From positions 1 through 15,159 of the forward strand of contig VXIS01000577.1 in NCBI GenBank assembly GCA_008704415.1: a stretch of DNA of 15,159 nucleotides, read 5' to 3'. Under the pieces are notes generated by a model that was not told where the DNA came from, did not search any database, and saw nothing but the letters and a program-made list of their open reading frames with translations. This DNA is from Sphaerosporella brunnea. Lineage: Eukaryota; Ascomycota; Pezizomycetes; Pezizales; Pyronemataceae. The position numbers and the translations under genes are program-made. Positions within the stretch are counted from its first letter, which is position 1, and each line of letters opens with the position of its first letter. This document shows positions 1 to 6,676 of the stretch, piece after piece.

Positions 1-294
1 AATGATCATCCCCTATTCTTCACCTCCAACTCCTCCGTTGTTCCGATGTGTTCCGTACCCCTTTCCGAGAGATTACTTACTGCTGTGAAGGGGCTGAACC
101 GAAGCGGACTGCACTGGTTTACAGCCAGACGGACGTGGCGGAAATTGCGAAATTACGACGTTGCGGCTGAGCGCGAGGATGACGAGTCGATTATTAAGCA
201 TTTATTAAGCATTTATCGTGACGACGGGCATGCACGTGACTCGCGGGGCATCGCCGGATTGGGAGCGGATGACGCTGCAGGCGTGGTTACGTAA
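1..294 (+). CDS. possible 3' end of a gene cut by the window edge
   Basis: The frame is open from base 2 or earlier to the TAA-type end at 294, about 97 codons, with an internal ATG at 46. The product is not recognised; residues after that ATG are charged and contain several tryptophans. An exact 11-bp tandem duplication (TTATTAAGCAT, 191-201 and 202-212) lies inside the frame. A second frame (about 218-330) reads WERMTLQAWLRNLRL, which looks equally protein-like. The duplication or an unseen intron may therefore have switched the frame. No upstream sequence is available to test for a preceding exon. Low confidence that it is a real gene. Confidence 0.2.
   Translation, partial: NDHPLFFTSNSSVVPMCSVPLSERLLTAVKGLNRSGLHWFTARRTWRKLRNYDVAAEREDDESIIKHLLSIYRDDGHARDSRGIAGLGADDAAGVVT
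191..212. repeat. exact 11-bp tandem duplication
   Basis: TTATTAAGCAT occurs twice head to tail. The unit is not a multiple of three, so it would shift any reading frame that crosses it. Confidence 0.85.
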
Positions 295-701
295 TCTGCG
301 GCTTGACTCAGCTTGCCCACCCAGGATGCGCGTGACGCACGCAACGCCCAGTCGCGTCGACCAACACCGCGTCACATCGCAATGCATGTATGTGTACGTA
401 CTACACACAGACACAACCAAGCTCACCGCACTTCGACTCAGACAACTGTGGCCATTCAGTGCTTGATGTTTCCGAGCTTGGCGGCATTCGTAAAGTAGAT
501 GAGTAGATGTAGATGTCGAGCAGACCCCCCCCTGCCCTGCCCCCGCTTGTTTCCGCGTCTCGATACATACATACGCTTTTCATATACCCGCATGCTGTGT
601 TATCGATTTGGCCACCCGCAAAATCTATCCGTGTGCATGTGCCATGCACAATTACAGTCACAGTTACCTGGTATTTCCCGCCTGTGTGCGGCAGGTGTCG
701 T
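295..701. other. intergenic, no gene seen
   Basis: Short overlapping frames only, none protein-like. Low-complexity stretches include a C-rich run near 526-543 and a short TACA-type repeat near 565-575. This lies beyond the 3' end of the minus-strand glycosyltransferase gene, so it should hold that gene's 3' untranslated region and terminator. Confidence 0.5.
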
Positions 702-2042
702 CTACCAATCAACTCCGCTCCAGCCGAGTCCCCCGTCGACGTCCCTCCACCTCTGGGCCAAAATGCTATTCTCCCAGCCGACCAGGACAGCCAACAGCCT
801 GCACGTTGCGCTGCCGGCCGCGCAAACAACGCCGCCCTCTGTGCCTTCTCCCGCCAACTCCGCGACCACCGCCATCTCCACCAGAAACCTCCTCCCGACG
901 AACCTCCTCTCGTCCACCGTCAGTCCTTCAAACCCCGCCCTGCTCCACCCGCCTTCCAACACCCCATGCATACCGCTCTCGACGGCCGGGATGCTCCCCG
1001 CCAGCTGAGGCGCCCCGGGCACGGTGGGATCGTCGCTCATGACGACGACCCTTCCGCGGCCCCCGCTCAGTTCCGCCGCGATGTCGGCGACGACGTCCAG
1101 CGGCACGCCGCCGGGCTCGTTCCTCCACTTCCAGGTCCTCGGTTTCCAATCCCCCCTCCTCACGTGGACCCCGACCCACGCGCCCTCCCCGAGTTCCCGC
1201 GCGAGCTCCTTCTTCCGGCGTTCCACCTGCACCCGCAGGTCCGCCCGCAGCCGGAACATGCCCTCCACGCCCGAACGCATCAGCGCGAAAATCCCGTCTT
1301 GCCGTAGACTCCCCGCTTTCGTCGGGTTTTCGAACTGGTCGGTGAATTCGTGGCCGAACACGAACGTGCGGGTGGCGTGCGACACGGCTAGTCTGTGCGC
1401 GGACCGTGGACACGGCAGTCCCACCTCCACCCTCCTTTCTGAGGAGGAGGAGGAGGAGGAGAAATAATCGCTCCAAGCCCCCCATCTCCACCCGCTGTCG
1501 TCCAGCGCGAATCTCCGCCCTTCATGCACCGCAAGCCCGTACGCTGAAAACACCTCCAGCAAGCTCTCCGCCAGCCCCCAGCCCCCCGCCGCCAGCGAGT
1601 ACGTCAAGCTCCCGTTCCCCGCCGCCCCCGCGGTAGGATCCACAAACTTTGGGTCGACGTAGTAGTATCCCCGGTGGAGGTGGGAGCGGTGGTGAACGGC
1701 TGCGCAGGTGCGCGCCATCGCGCCGGGGGTGAGTGGCGATGCGGGAAGCGCCAGCGTCCAGTTTCCTGTGTCTTCGTCGTCGTTCACGCCGGTGAATACC
1801 GGGATGGGGATCAACGTGTTGTTGCTGCGCTGCAGCCGGGAGTCGGAGCGGGAAACTGGTGGCGGGAGAAGCATCGCCAGGAGGAACAGCAATGTCAGCA
1901 ACAGGATGGCCAGGGCGGCTTTGGTTTGTGTCCGCCAGCGGTCGCGCCGCTGCAGTGGCGGCGACGATGGTGGTGTTGCATCATCGAGAAAGGGCTGCTC
2001 GACGTCTTCGGAGTCGGACCTGGAGCGTTTTGGCGGTCGCAT
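702..2042 (-). CDS. type II Golgi-membrane fucosyltransferase-like glycosyltransferase
   Basis: 446 residues, ATG start, no intron needed. Layout: a basic, proline/serine-rich cytosolic tail (1-40), one membrane anchor (about 41-60) and a lumenal domain with NXS/T glycosylation sites near N74, N94 and N143. Residues 291-298 read GVHVRRGD. This is the arginine motif that binds the nucleotide-sugar phosphate in alpha-1,6- and protein O-fucosyltransferases (FUT8/NodZ-like fold). Residues 335-339 read MSDDP, as in the later donor-binding motif of the same superfamily. The C-terminus (CRLLAVLVGWE, then a W-x-D-V-D-G segment) resembles the end of fungal homologues, so the gene looks full length. 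A run of seven serines (195-201) comes from a short GAG/CTC microsatellite. From family knowledge it should transfer a sugar, probably fucose, from a GDP donor in the Golgi. The acceptor is unknown and the activity is inferred. Confidence 0.82.
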   Translation of the reverse strand: MRPPKRSRSDSEDVEQPFLDDATPPSSPPLQRRDRWRTQTKAALAILLLTLLFLLAMLLPPPVSRSDSRLQRSNNTLIPIPVFTGVNDDEDTGNWTLALPASPLTPGAMARTCAAVHHRSHLHRGYYYVDPKFVDPTAGAAGNGSLTYSLAAGGWGLAESLLEVFSAYGLAVHEGRRFALDDSGWRWGAWSDYFSSSSSSSERRVEVGLPCPRSAHRLAVSHATRTFVFGHEFTDQFENPTKAGSLRQDGIFALMRSGVEGMFRLRADLRVQVERRKKELARELGEGAWVGVHVRRGDWKPRTWKWRNEPGGVPLDVVADIAAELSGGRGRVVVMSDDPTVPGAPQLAGSIPAVESGMHGVLEGGWSRAGFEGLTVDERRFVGRRFLVEMAVVAELAGEGTEGGVVCAAGSATCRLLAVLVGWENSILAQRWRDVDGGLGWSGVDW

Positions 2043-2772
2043 TCAGGTTGATAGATATCGGAAAATTATGGATTAAGTTGTGTTGGCGTAGATATTCGTA
2101 GAAAAGAAGTCCTGCTTGTCGACAGCAGGAGGAGACAACGCGCATTCTTATGATGAGGGTGACGTTGCTGGGTGACGTTGCGATGCTGAGACGAAACGCC
2201 GTCCCCTTGAAACGTGTGAGTGATGGATCGTGAAACACACCCCACGATCGACGTGATCGACATGTATGATACATGGGGTGCAGATGGAACACGGCCAGCA
2301 ACAAGAACCACGAGAAAATCCACCCCGAGAAAGAGAGACCGGTTGATTCCACGACAGTCCAGCAGATAGAGCCTCGTAGCAGCGGGGGGGCGGGGACGAG
2401 TTGCGTGCGGACGACGAACTTGATCGCAAACAAACAAAAAAGCTACAATGAACTCTTTCGAGTGAGATGCTACCCAGTTAAAGAGACCCTGCGACCATCG
2501 ACAGTGAGGCGGTGCTCAGAATGTACATGTTCTGCTTATACTCTTCTTCGAAAGGCAGGTCACATTTGGCTGTGTGGGTGAGTAATAGCAGTGGTCACCA
2601 CCGGCAGGCAGCATACAACATTTGCGCGCGACCGGAGTTAGCGACCGGCTGACTTCCTGATCGGCAAGCCCATAAAAAACAGTCAAAGCTGGTCCACCTC
2701 CTTCCGCGAAGCCCCCCGCACACGCACCATCAAAGCGTTAAACGGCCTCAACACCGCTTCCCCTAACACTGC
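2043..2772. other. intergenic region between two minus-strand genes
   Basis: Contains the 5' flank of the glycosyltransferase gene and the 3' flank of the DUF7079-like gene. Several frames of 80-150 codons overlap each other on both strands, but none has protein-like composition or recognisable motifs. Apart from the duplicated TGACGTT element nothing specific is seen. Confidence 0.5.
2157..2181. promoter_or_regulatory. tandem CRE-like half sites upstream of the glycosyltransferase gene
   Basis: GGGTGACGTTGC occurs twice with a 13-bp period (2157-2168 and 2170-2181). Each copy holds TGACGT, the core bound by fungal bZIP factors of the ATF/CREB type. The pair lies about 115-140 bp upstream of the ATG at 2042, a plausible promoter position. 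Binding is inferred only. Confidence 0.45.
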
Positions 2773-3066
2773 CTAAGCCAGCGCCTGGCCGGGCGCAGTC
2801 ACAAAGCGCAGCCACGATCTCCTGCGACTCACGATTTTGGCTAGTAACCACGCAGAGTCGAACCATTGCCACTCTCCGGTGAGGGCGATGATGTTGTGCC
2901 ACAGGACGGGGAAGACATCGTAGCGCAGCAGGTTCGTCAACGCGACTTCATCCAGGCTCAGGTGCTGCAAGTCGTTTGTCATCCACGACAGGTCGAACTC
3001 ACCCAGCTCTGTGTCGAGGAAGAGCATGCTCAGCACGATGCAGGCCTGCTGCTCCTCCGGCCGCAT
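2773..3066 (-). CDS. DUF7079-like small protein
   Basis: 97 residues from the ATG at 3066. Residues 15-21 read LFLDTEL, followed by an acidic helix region, then YDVFPVLWHNIIALTGEW (49-66) and FDSAWL (69-74). This order (LFLDTEL, a short arm, E/D-V-x-P-V, GEW, F-D-x-x-W-L) matches my recollection of the DUF7079 family, found in bacteria and in some fungi and of unknown function. The frame stays open upstream to about 3175 with related-looking residues (KKNFIFDRAVDREC) but no ATG, so the true N-terminus may lie in an earlier exon. A branch-site-like CTAAC followed by CAG lies on the minus strand near 3203-3215, but splicing there does not join this frame cleanly. No function is claimed. Confidence 0.6.
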   Translation of the reverse strand: MRPEEQQACIVLSMLFLDTELGEFDLSWMTNDLQHLSLDEVALTNLLRYDVFPVLWHNIIALTGEWQWFDSAWLLAKIVSRRRSWLRFVTAPGQALA

Positions 3067-3734
3067 TGTCGTGCACTCGCGGTCCACGGCCCGATCGAAG
3101 ATGAAATTCTTTTTGGATTGAGAGTCTTGCTGAACGTTGTCCGCGGGGTTGACGGGGGGAAGTTTGAGATGGAACTACTGGTGGAGCTGCCAAGCTGAGA
3201 GGACTGCACGGCGGTTAGCAGAGTGAAAGAAGAGGTCGGAACGCCAATCGGCGAGCCCTACCGTGGTAGCGGAAGTGCGAACAGCCGGGTCTCTTCCTGC
3301 AGGCGATCCATCCCGTGTCGAGGTGATCGGGGGGGATCTGGTCAGAGTGGCGGCAGTGGCGTTGAAGGTAACGGAAAAACACCAAACCTTAGCCGTACAC
3401 CAACGTATATTGCCCGCGCATGTCCGTGGCCGGTGAGAAAGGCCAACTCGCTTTGCAACTTTGCGCGACCCGGTCGATGCATGTTGTCGAATGGCAGTAC
3501 CGAGTGACGGGATGTGTTTCGCGATGCGGTGGATCCCGCGTCAACAGCAGCACAAGCCGGGAGGTGATCCCGCTCAAGAGGTTCACAACAACAACAACGT
3601 CCTTTGCGATGCAGCACTCAGAACTACAAAAAAACACCGAAAACTGCATTTCCCCAGCCAAGCAAAGGCGCGCAAGCTAACAGACCTGCGGATGTGTCGA
3701 TTCAGCTTCTACGGCGGCCAGGGGCTCGTCATCT
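3067..3734. other. region without a convincing gene
   Basis: The first 110 bases may be the N-terminal coding part of the DUF7079-like gene. Beyond that only short overlapping frames occur on both strands, including a CAA-repeat stretch near 3586-3598. Nothing else is recognised. Confidence 0.4.
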
Positions 3735-3782
3735 CAACCGCCTGCGCGCTCAGGCTTTCCAGCAGGGGAGCCAGCAGCACTC

Positions 3783-3878
3783 GCTTCTGCCCGCTTCTGC
3801 CCGCTTCTGCCCGCTTCTGCCCGCTTCTGCCCGCTTCTGCCCGCTTCTGCCCGCTTCTGCCCGCTTCTGCCCGCTTCT
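3783..3878. repeat. 10-bp minisatellite, about 9.6 copies
   Basis: GCTTCTGCCC is repeated without visible variation from 3783 to 3878. The unit is not a multiple of three, so copy-number change would shift any frame crossing it; this argues against a coding role. On the minus strand the array starts directly after a TAG stop (frame ending ANSMLKV). Confidence 0.95.
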
Positions 3879-3951
3879 ACACCTTCAGCATACTGTTCGC
3901 TGCAGCCGCATATTCTTTCTCGGCAGCCATCAGCAGCGCCGAGCCCAAATG

Positions 3952-4262
3952 GGCCGGCTGGGCTGGCTGTTTGATCAGCGCGGCTACGAAGCCCGGGCTG
4001 GCTGGCTCTTTGCATGTAAAAGTCGCGAATCGGTACAGTAGAGTCTCCATGTAAGAATAGAGTCGGGGCTTATTCTTATAGAGTGAAAATTCTTACATGA
4101 CCGTATTCTTACATACAGACTGTTCAGAGTGATTTCCAGTGAAGCAACAGCGATGTCCATTCTCCACGCACGAGCAACAGCTCACGCAGCCTGCAGCCAG
4201 CCGGCTTTTTGATCAGCACAACGCAGCAGCCCAACGCAGCTAGCCCGGCTGGCTGGCTATCG
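3952..4262. repeat. imperfect direct repeat pair, about 55-60 bp each
   Basis: Copy A (about 3952-4010) and copy B (about 4200-4262) share the order GCCGGCT, TTTGATCAGC, then AGCCC-GG-CTGGCTGGCT, with small insertions and deletions. On the minus strand both read as similar short peptides (VAALIKQPA and VVLIKKPAG). The pair may therefore be a duplicated coding segment or simply shared low-complexity GGCT sequence. Confidence 0.5.
4048..4114. repeat. hairpin-forming ATTCTTA cluster
   Basis: CATGTAAGAAT (4048-4058) is perfectly complementary to ATTCTTACATG (4089-4099), giving an 11-bp stem with a 30-nt loop. A further direct copy, ATTCTTACAT, follows at 4105-4114, and ATTCTTA also occurs inside the loop at 4071-4077. 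This may be a transposon end or small inverted-repeat element. No target duplication could be defined. Confidence 0.55.
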
Positions 4263-4474
4263 AGAACACTGCCGAGCATTCCGCTCAGCATCCACACCAC
4301 CGTTTTGCAACTCTCCCACGCATCATCGTCATCGTCAGTGCAACTCTTTCTCGCCACGCTCACGAACGACGAGCGCGAGAGTTTTCTCCTCGCTGTGGCC
4401 CGCAACTGCCAGCAGGAGGCCGCGCCGCAGTTGGGAGGTGGTACTTTTGGTTGGGGCGCCACGGCTGGTTCCAT
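4124..4474 (-). CDS. uncertain minus-strand frame, 116 residues
   Basis: Starts at an ATG (4474) and runs 116 codons. The sequence has a proline-rich start, a DDDDD run near residue 50, then a mildly hydrophobic stretch (TVVWMLSGMLGSVL and LAALGCCVVLI). It is not recognised. A GTGAGC donor at 4185 and a GCAAAG acceptor ending at 4008 would join it in frame to a second segment that ends at a TAG just before the minisatellite, reading AEKEYAAAANSMLKV. That intron would be 178 nt with no clear branch site, so the join is speculative. The plus strand over the same bases is also open; at most one of the two is likely real. Confidence 0.25.
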   Translation of the reverse strand: MEPAVAPQPKVPPPNCGAASCWQLRATARRKLSRSSFVSVARKSCTDDDDDAWESCKTVVWMLSGMLGSVLDSQPAGLAALGCCVVLIKKPAGCRLRELLLVRGEWTSLLLHWKSL

Positions 4475-4556
4475 CGTCCCTCTACTCTTCGCGCTCTGCT
4501 CTTCAGAGCACGCAGCACGCCCAACAGGAGAACTGGATGCGTTTCGAGCGGCCGTG

Positions 4557-5005
4557 ATGGCGAATGATGCTAGGAATAATGCGGTGCCGCCAGGCCCCGC
4601 CGTAAAAGCTGCGCCTTGTCTGTGCTTTTTGCCCGCCCTGTCGAAGCCAATCCTTAAGGAGACCGATCACTTCCAAGAGCGGTATGCGGCTCGGCAGCGC
4701 AAGACGTCGTTCTGTGAGCTGGGCATTGACCGGAAAACCGAGGTCTGCGCTCCCGTGCTCTTTCTGCGGCGCCGACAATCAGCTAACGATTCGCGCCAAA
4801 GATACACCGCAAAATCATTGAATCCGCTGCCAGAACCAATACCAAATTCAACACCATGGCGAGGATAAGCCTGATCAGCCGCGACATCGTGGCAGCAACT
4901 GGCGCCGCCATTGCGGTGGCCGACATTTTCCTGGCAGACCGGCCCCTGCACCGTGCTGTCAACATTGCACTCTCCATCGCCGGCGGTTACCTTGGGGATA
5001 TATAA
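4557..5005 (+). CDS. candidate two-exon gene of unknown function
   Basis: Exon 1 ends at 4742 (reading GIDRKTE) and exon 2 runs 4802-5005 (reading IHRKIIESAARTNTKFNT and on to GGYLGDI, stop TAA). Removing 4743-4801 joins them in frame and gives 129 residues from the first ATG at 4557. The frame is open upstream to 4143 without an ATG, so an earlier exon is possible. Exon 2 contains a helical, alanine/isoleucine-rich segment (DIVAATGAAIAVADIFL) that could be a weak membrane or amphipathic helix. No family recognised. The donor (GTCTGC) is weak, while the branch and acceptor (CTAAC, then AAAG) are good. A canonical donor GTGAGC at 4714 fits a different upstream frame. The stop is followed in the same frame by another protein-like stretch to 5122, so the 3' end may also be mis-modelled. 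Confidence 0.35.
4743..4801 (+). other. predicted 59-nt intron
   Basis: Begins GTCTGC, has CAGCTAACGA as a branch site about 20 nt from the end, and ends AAAG. Its removal joins two open frames in phase. The weak point is the non-consensus donor. Confidence 0.35.
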
Positions 5006-5129
5006 CCCACGTCTGCGGCCTCCAATGGCGCTCCTATCCGACAGGAATCGTTCCCCAATTCCATTCAAGTCGTTTTGCAGACCATGGTGCAGGTCGCCAT
5101 CGAGGTTGAACTGGCTGGCACCTGAGTGA

Positions 5130-5908
5130 GAGGCTCGAGCCACGGTTAGCAGCCGTTGTGGTGCGAATAAACGCGCCAATGAGACAGACGATCTCGCCGG
5201 GTCTTCATCAGCACGACCTACCAAGCGTCAAGAGCTAGAGCCTCCAGAAACACCGGGCACACCCCTTCACGGACAGGAGCAGACACAACCGCAGACGGAC
5301 GATGCGCAGTCAGAAGCCGATGACGAACAGATGAAGAGTGATCAAGTGCAATCGATGCAAGGAGTGCAAGACCACGGTCAAATGACTACAAATGAATTAT
5401 TCAACACCCTGCGTCTCAGCACGACATATCCCAGCGTGTTTCACGGCCGGCTTAGGGCATCCGGGGATTCCAAGGCTGACGAACTGAGGTGGCCATTCGA
5501 GCGCAGCTGGTGAGCCTCCGCCAGAGCCGTGGTGCGACCGACCACGTGCGCAGGATCGTGGTAGTGTGTGTGAAATCTTTCCGGCTTCTGTAGGCGGTTA
5601 GATTCGGGCTGCGCTGACAATCACGTGATTCTGACAGCCGGGGCACCCACGATAGCACCTTCGCGGCCATCGGCAGACGAGAACGGTGTGCGGACTTTCC
5701 GCACTTTAACGTGTCGGTACAATACGATGGCGGCCGTGCGCAAACTGCGCACATTTATCACACGCCCTTGAACGGCCAGCAGGGGATCGTCGTGGTGTTG
5801 GCGACGGTCGGTACCCGTGCCGCCAATATCAACATTCTGAGAACTGCGTTTGCCCCTCACGGGATCTATCTTCGCGACGGCACCGACGAGTTGCTGTTCA
5901 GCGGATGA
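5130..5908 (+). CDS. spliced gene of unknown function, 3' part (three exons)
   Basis: Exons are 5130-5435, 5489-5589 and 5638-5908. The two introns removed are 53 and 48 nt and both restore the frame. From the first in-frame ATG (5331) the coding length is exactly 159 codons including the TGA. The frame is open back to 5130, is glutamine-, glutamate- and proline-rich and looks coding (for example RPTKRQELEPPETPGTP), so the true start is probably upstream in an unresolved exon. The exon 2-3 product reads SLRQSRGATDHVRRIVVVC, then GTHDSTFAAIGRRERCADF, PHFNVSVQYDGG and LNGQQGIVVVLATVG, ending LRDGTDELLFSG. It is probably a globular domain after a disordered N-terminus. I do not recognise the family. 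The final 28 codons lie inside the first copy of the tandem array. Host protein and transposon-derived protein both remain possible. Confidence 0.55.
5436..5488 (+). other. predicted 53-nt intron
   Basis: Begins GTGTTT, has GGCTGAC as branch motif, and ends ACTGAG. It falls in phase 0 between TATCCCAGC and GTGGCCATT. Without removal the upstream frame stops at 5515 and the downstream frame has a stop just before it. Confidence 0.5.
5590..5637 (+). other. predicted 48-nt intron
   Basis: Begins GTAGGC, has GCGCTGACAA as branch site, and ends TGACAG. It removes an in-frame TAG and joins two open frames in phase 2, recreating a leucine codon. Size, donor, branch and acceptor are all typical of ascomycete introns. 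Confidence 0.6.
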
Positions 5909-6280
5909 ATAGACTATGAAAACGGGGGATGCGTCGCGAATACCAACACTCTCAGAACTGCGTTTGCCCCTCACGGCATCTATCTTCGCGACGACGCCGA
6001 CGAGTTGCTGTTCAGCGGATGAATAGACTATGAAAACGGGGGATGCGTCGCGAATATCAACACTCTCAGAACTGCGTTTGCCTCTCACGGCATCTATCTT
6101 CGCGACGACACCGACGAGTTGCTGTTCAGCGGATGAATAGACTATGAAAACGGGGGATGCATCGCGAATATCAACACTCTCAGAACTGCGTTTGCCCCTC
6201 ACGGCATCTATCTTCGCGACGACACCGACGAGTTGCTGTTCAGCGGATGAACAGACTATGAAAACGGGGGATGCGTCGCG
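5825..6280. repeat. tandem array, 4 copies of 114 bp, derived from a gene's last exon
   Basis: Copies begin at 5825, 5939, 6053 and 6167, each starting AATA(T/C)CAAC. Copy 1 is the 3' end of the spliced gene: about 28 codons, the TGA (5906-5908) and about 30 bases of 3' flank. In the gene's frame each unit reads LRTAFAPHGIYLRDDTDEL, then LFSG and TGA, then IDYENGGC before the next copy. The copies differ at only a few bases, several of them C/T or G/A. Because 114 is a multiple of three, the minus strand is also open through the array. That frame is taken here as a shadow. Confidence 0.93.
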
Positions 6281-6294
6281 AATGACCATAGGGC

Positions 6295-6313
6295 TTTTTT
6301 TTTTTTTTTTTTT
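6295..6313. repeat. T19 homopolymer
   Basis: Nineteen T residues begin 14 bases after the tandem array, followed by another T-rich stretch to about 6330. The length may be unreliable because of sequencing slippage. Confidence 0.9.
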
Positions 6314-6330
6314 GCCCTTTGTTTTTTTCT

Positions 6331-6676
6331 GCTTTTCGGGGATCAAAAGTTTTTATGGAAATGTTGACAAGGTGGGTGTAACGGGATAAATGTCACAGTG
6401 CCATGAAGTTTACGGAAGGGGTCTGTGGAAATTGGGAAAGAAATCAAGCGATAACTCTGTCAAGAACGAGGTCGGGCGAGGCGGATGGATAGAGGAAAGG
6501 GAGAGAGGGGACGAGAGGTCGTATCTGATAGTCGAGGCGGGTTCTATAGAGAGGGTCCTACGATCGAGCGTTCGTTGGATGTCAGGGGTCAAGTTCGGAG
6601 GCGAATAGCGAATTGCTGGGTGACGAGGAGAGCTATGTACAGCGAATGCCCCCATATATATGCGAGCGTGTGAAGC
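6331..6676. other. intergenic, no gene seen
   Basis: Purine-rich on the plus strand (GGGAGAGAGGGG-type near 6500-6515) with short overlapping frames only. A TATATA stretch lies near 6654-6660, just before the first hAT-like element. Nothing is recognised. Confidence 0.5.

Noticed and set aside
513..1307. Plus-strand 264-codon proline/histidine-rich frame
   Set aside because: Antisense shadow of the glycosyltransferase gene, with composition typical of the opposite strand of GC-rich coding DNA.
928..1491. Minus-strand frame rich in arginine and glycine overlapping the glycosyltransferase
   Set aside because: Low-complexity shadow of the GC-rich coding region in another frame; it lacks the transferase motifs.
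4667..5224. Minus-strand 185-codon frame
   Set aside because: It overlaps plus-strand exons that are better supported by splice signals, has no recognisable motif, and is glycine/arginine/serine biased like a shadow.
5825..6280. CRISPR-like array
   Set aside because: Units are contiguous 114-bp repeats with no unique spacers; it is a plain tandem duplication.
5621..6289. Minus-strand frame of about 222 codons with four 38-residue repeats (SPVFIVYSSAEQQLVG type)
   Set aside because: It is open only because the 114-bp unit is a multiple of three. The plus strand has two splice-supported exon joins leading into the array, the minus-strand start abuts a T19 tract, and most differences between copies change the minus-strand residues.
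6144..6389. Plus-strand frame starting MKTGDASR in the array
   Set aside because: It is a frame of the tandem unit different from that of the gene, and it runs into a homopolymer-coded phenylalanine stretch.
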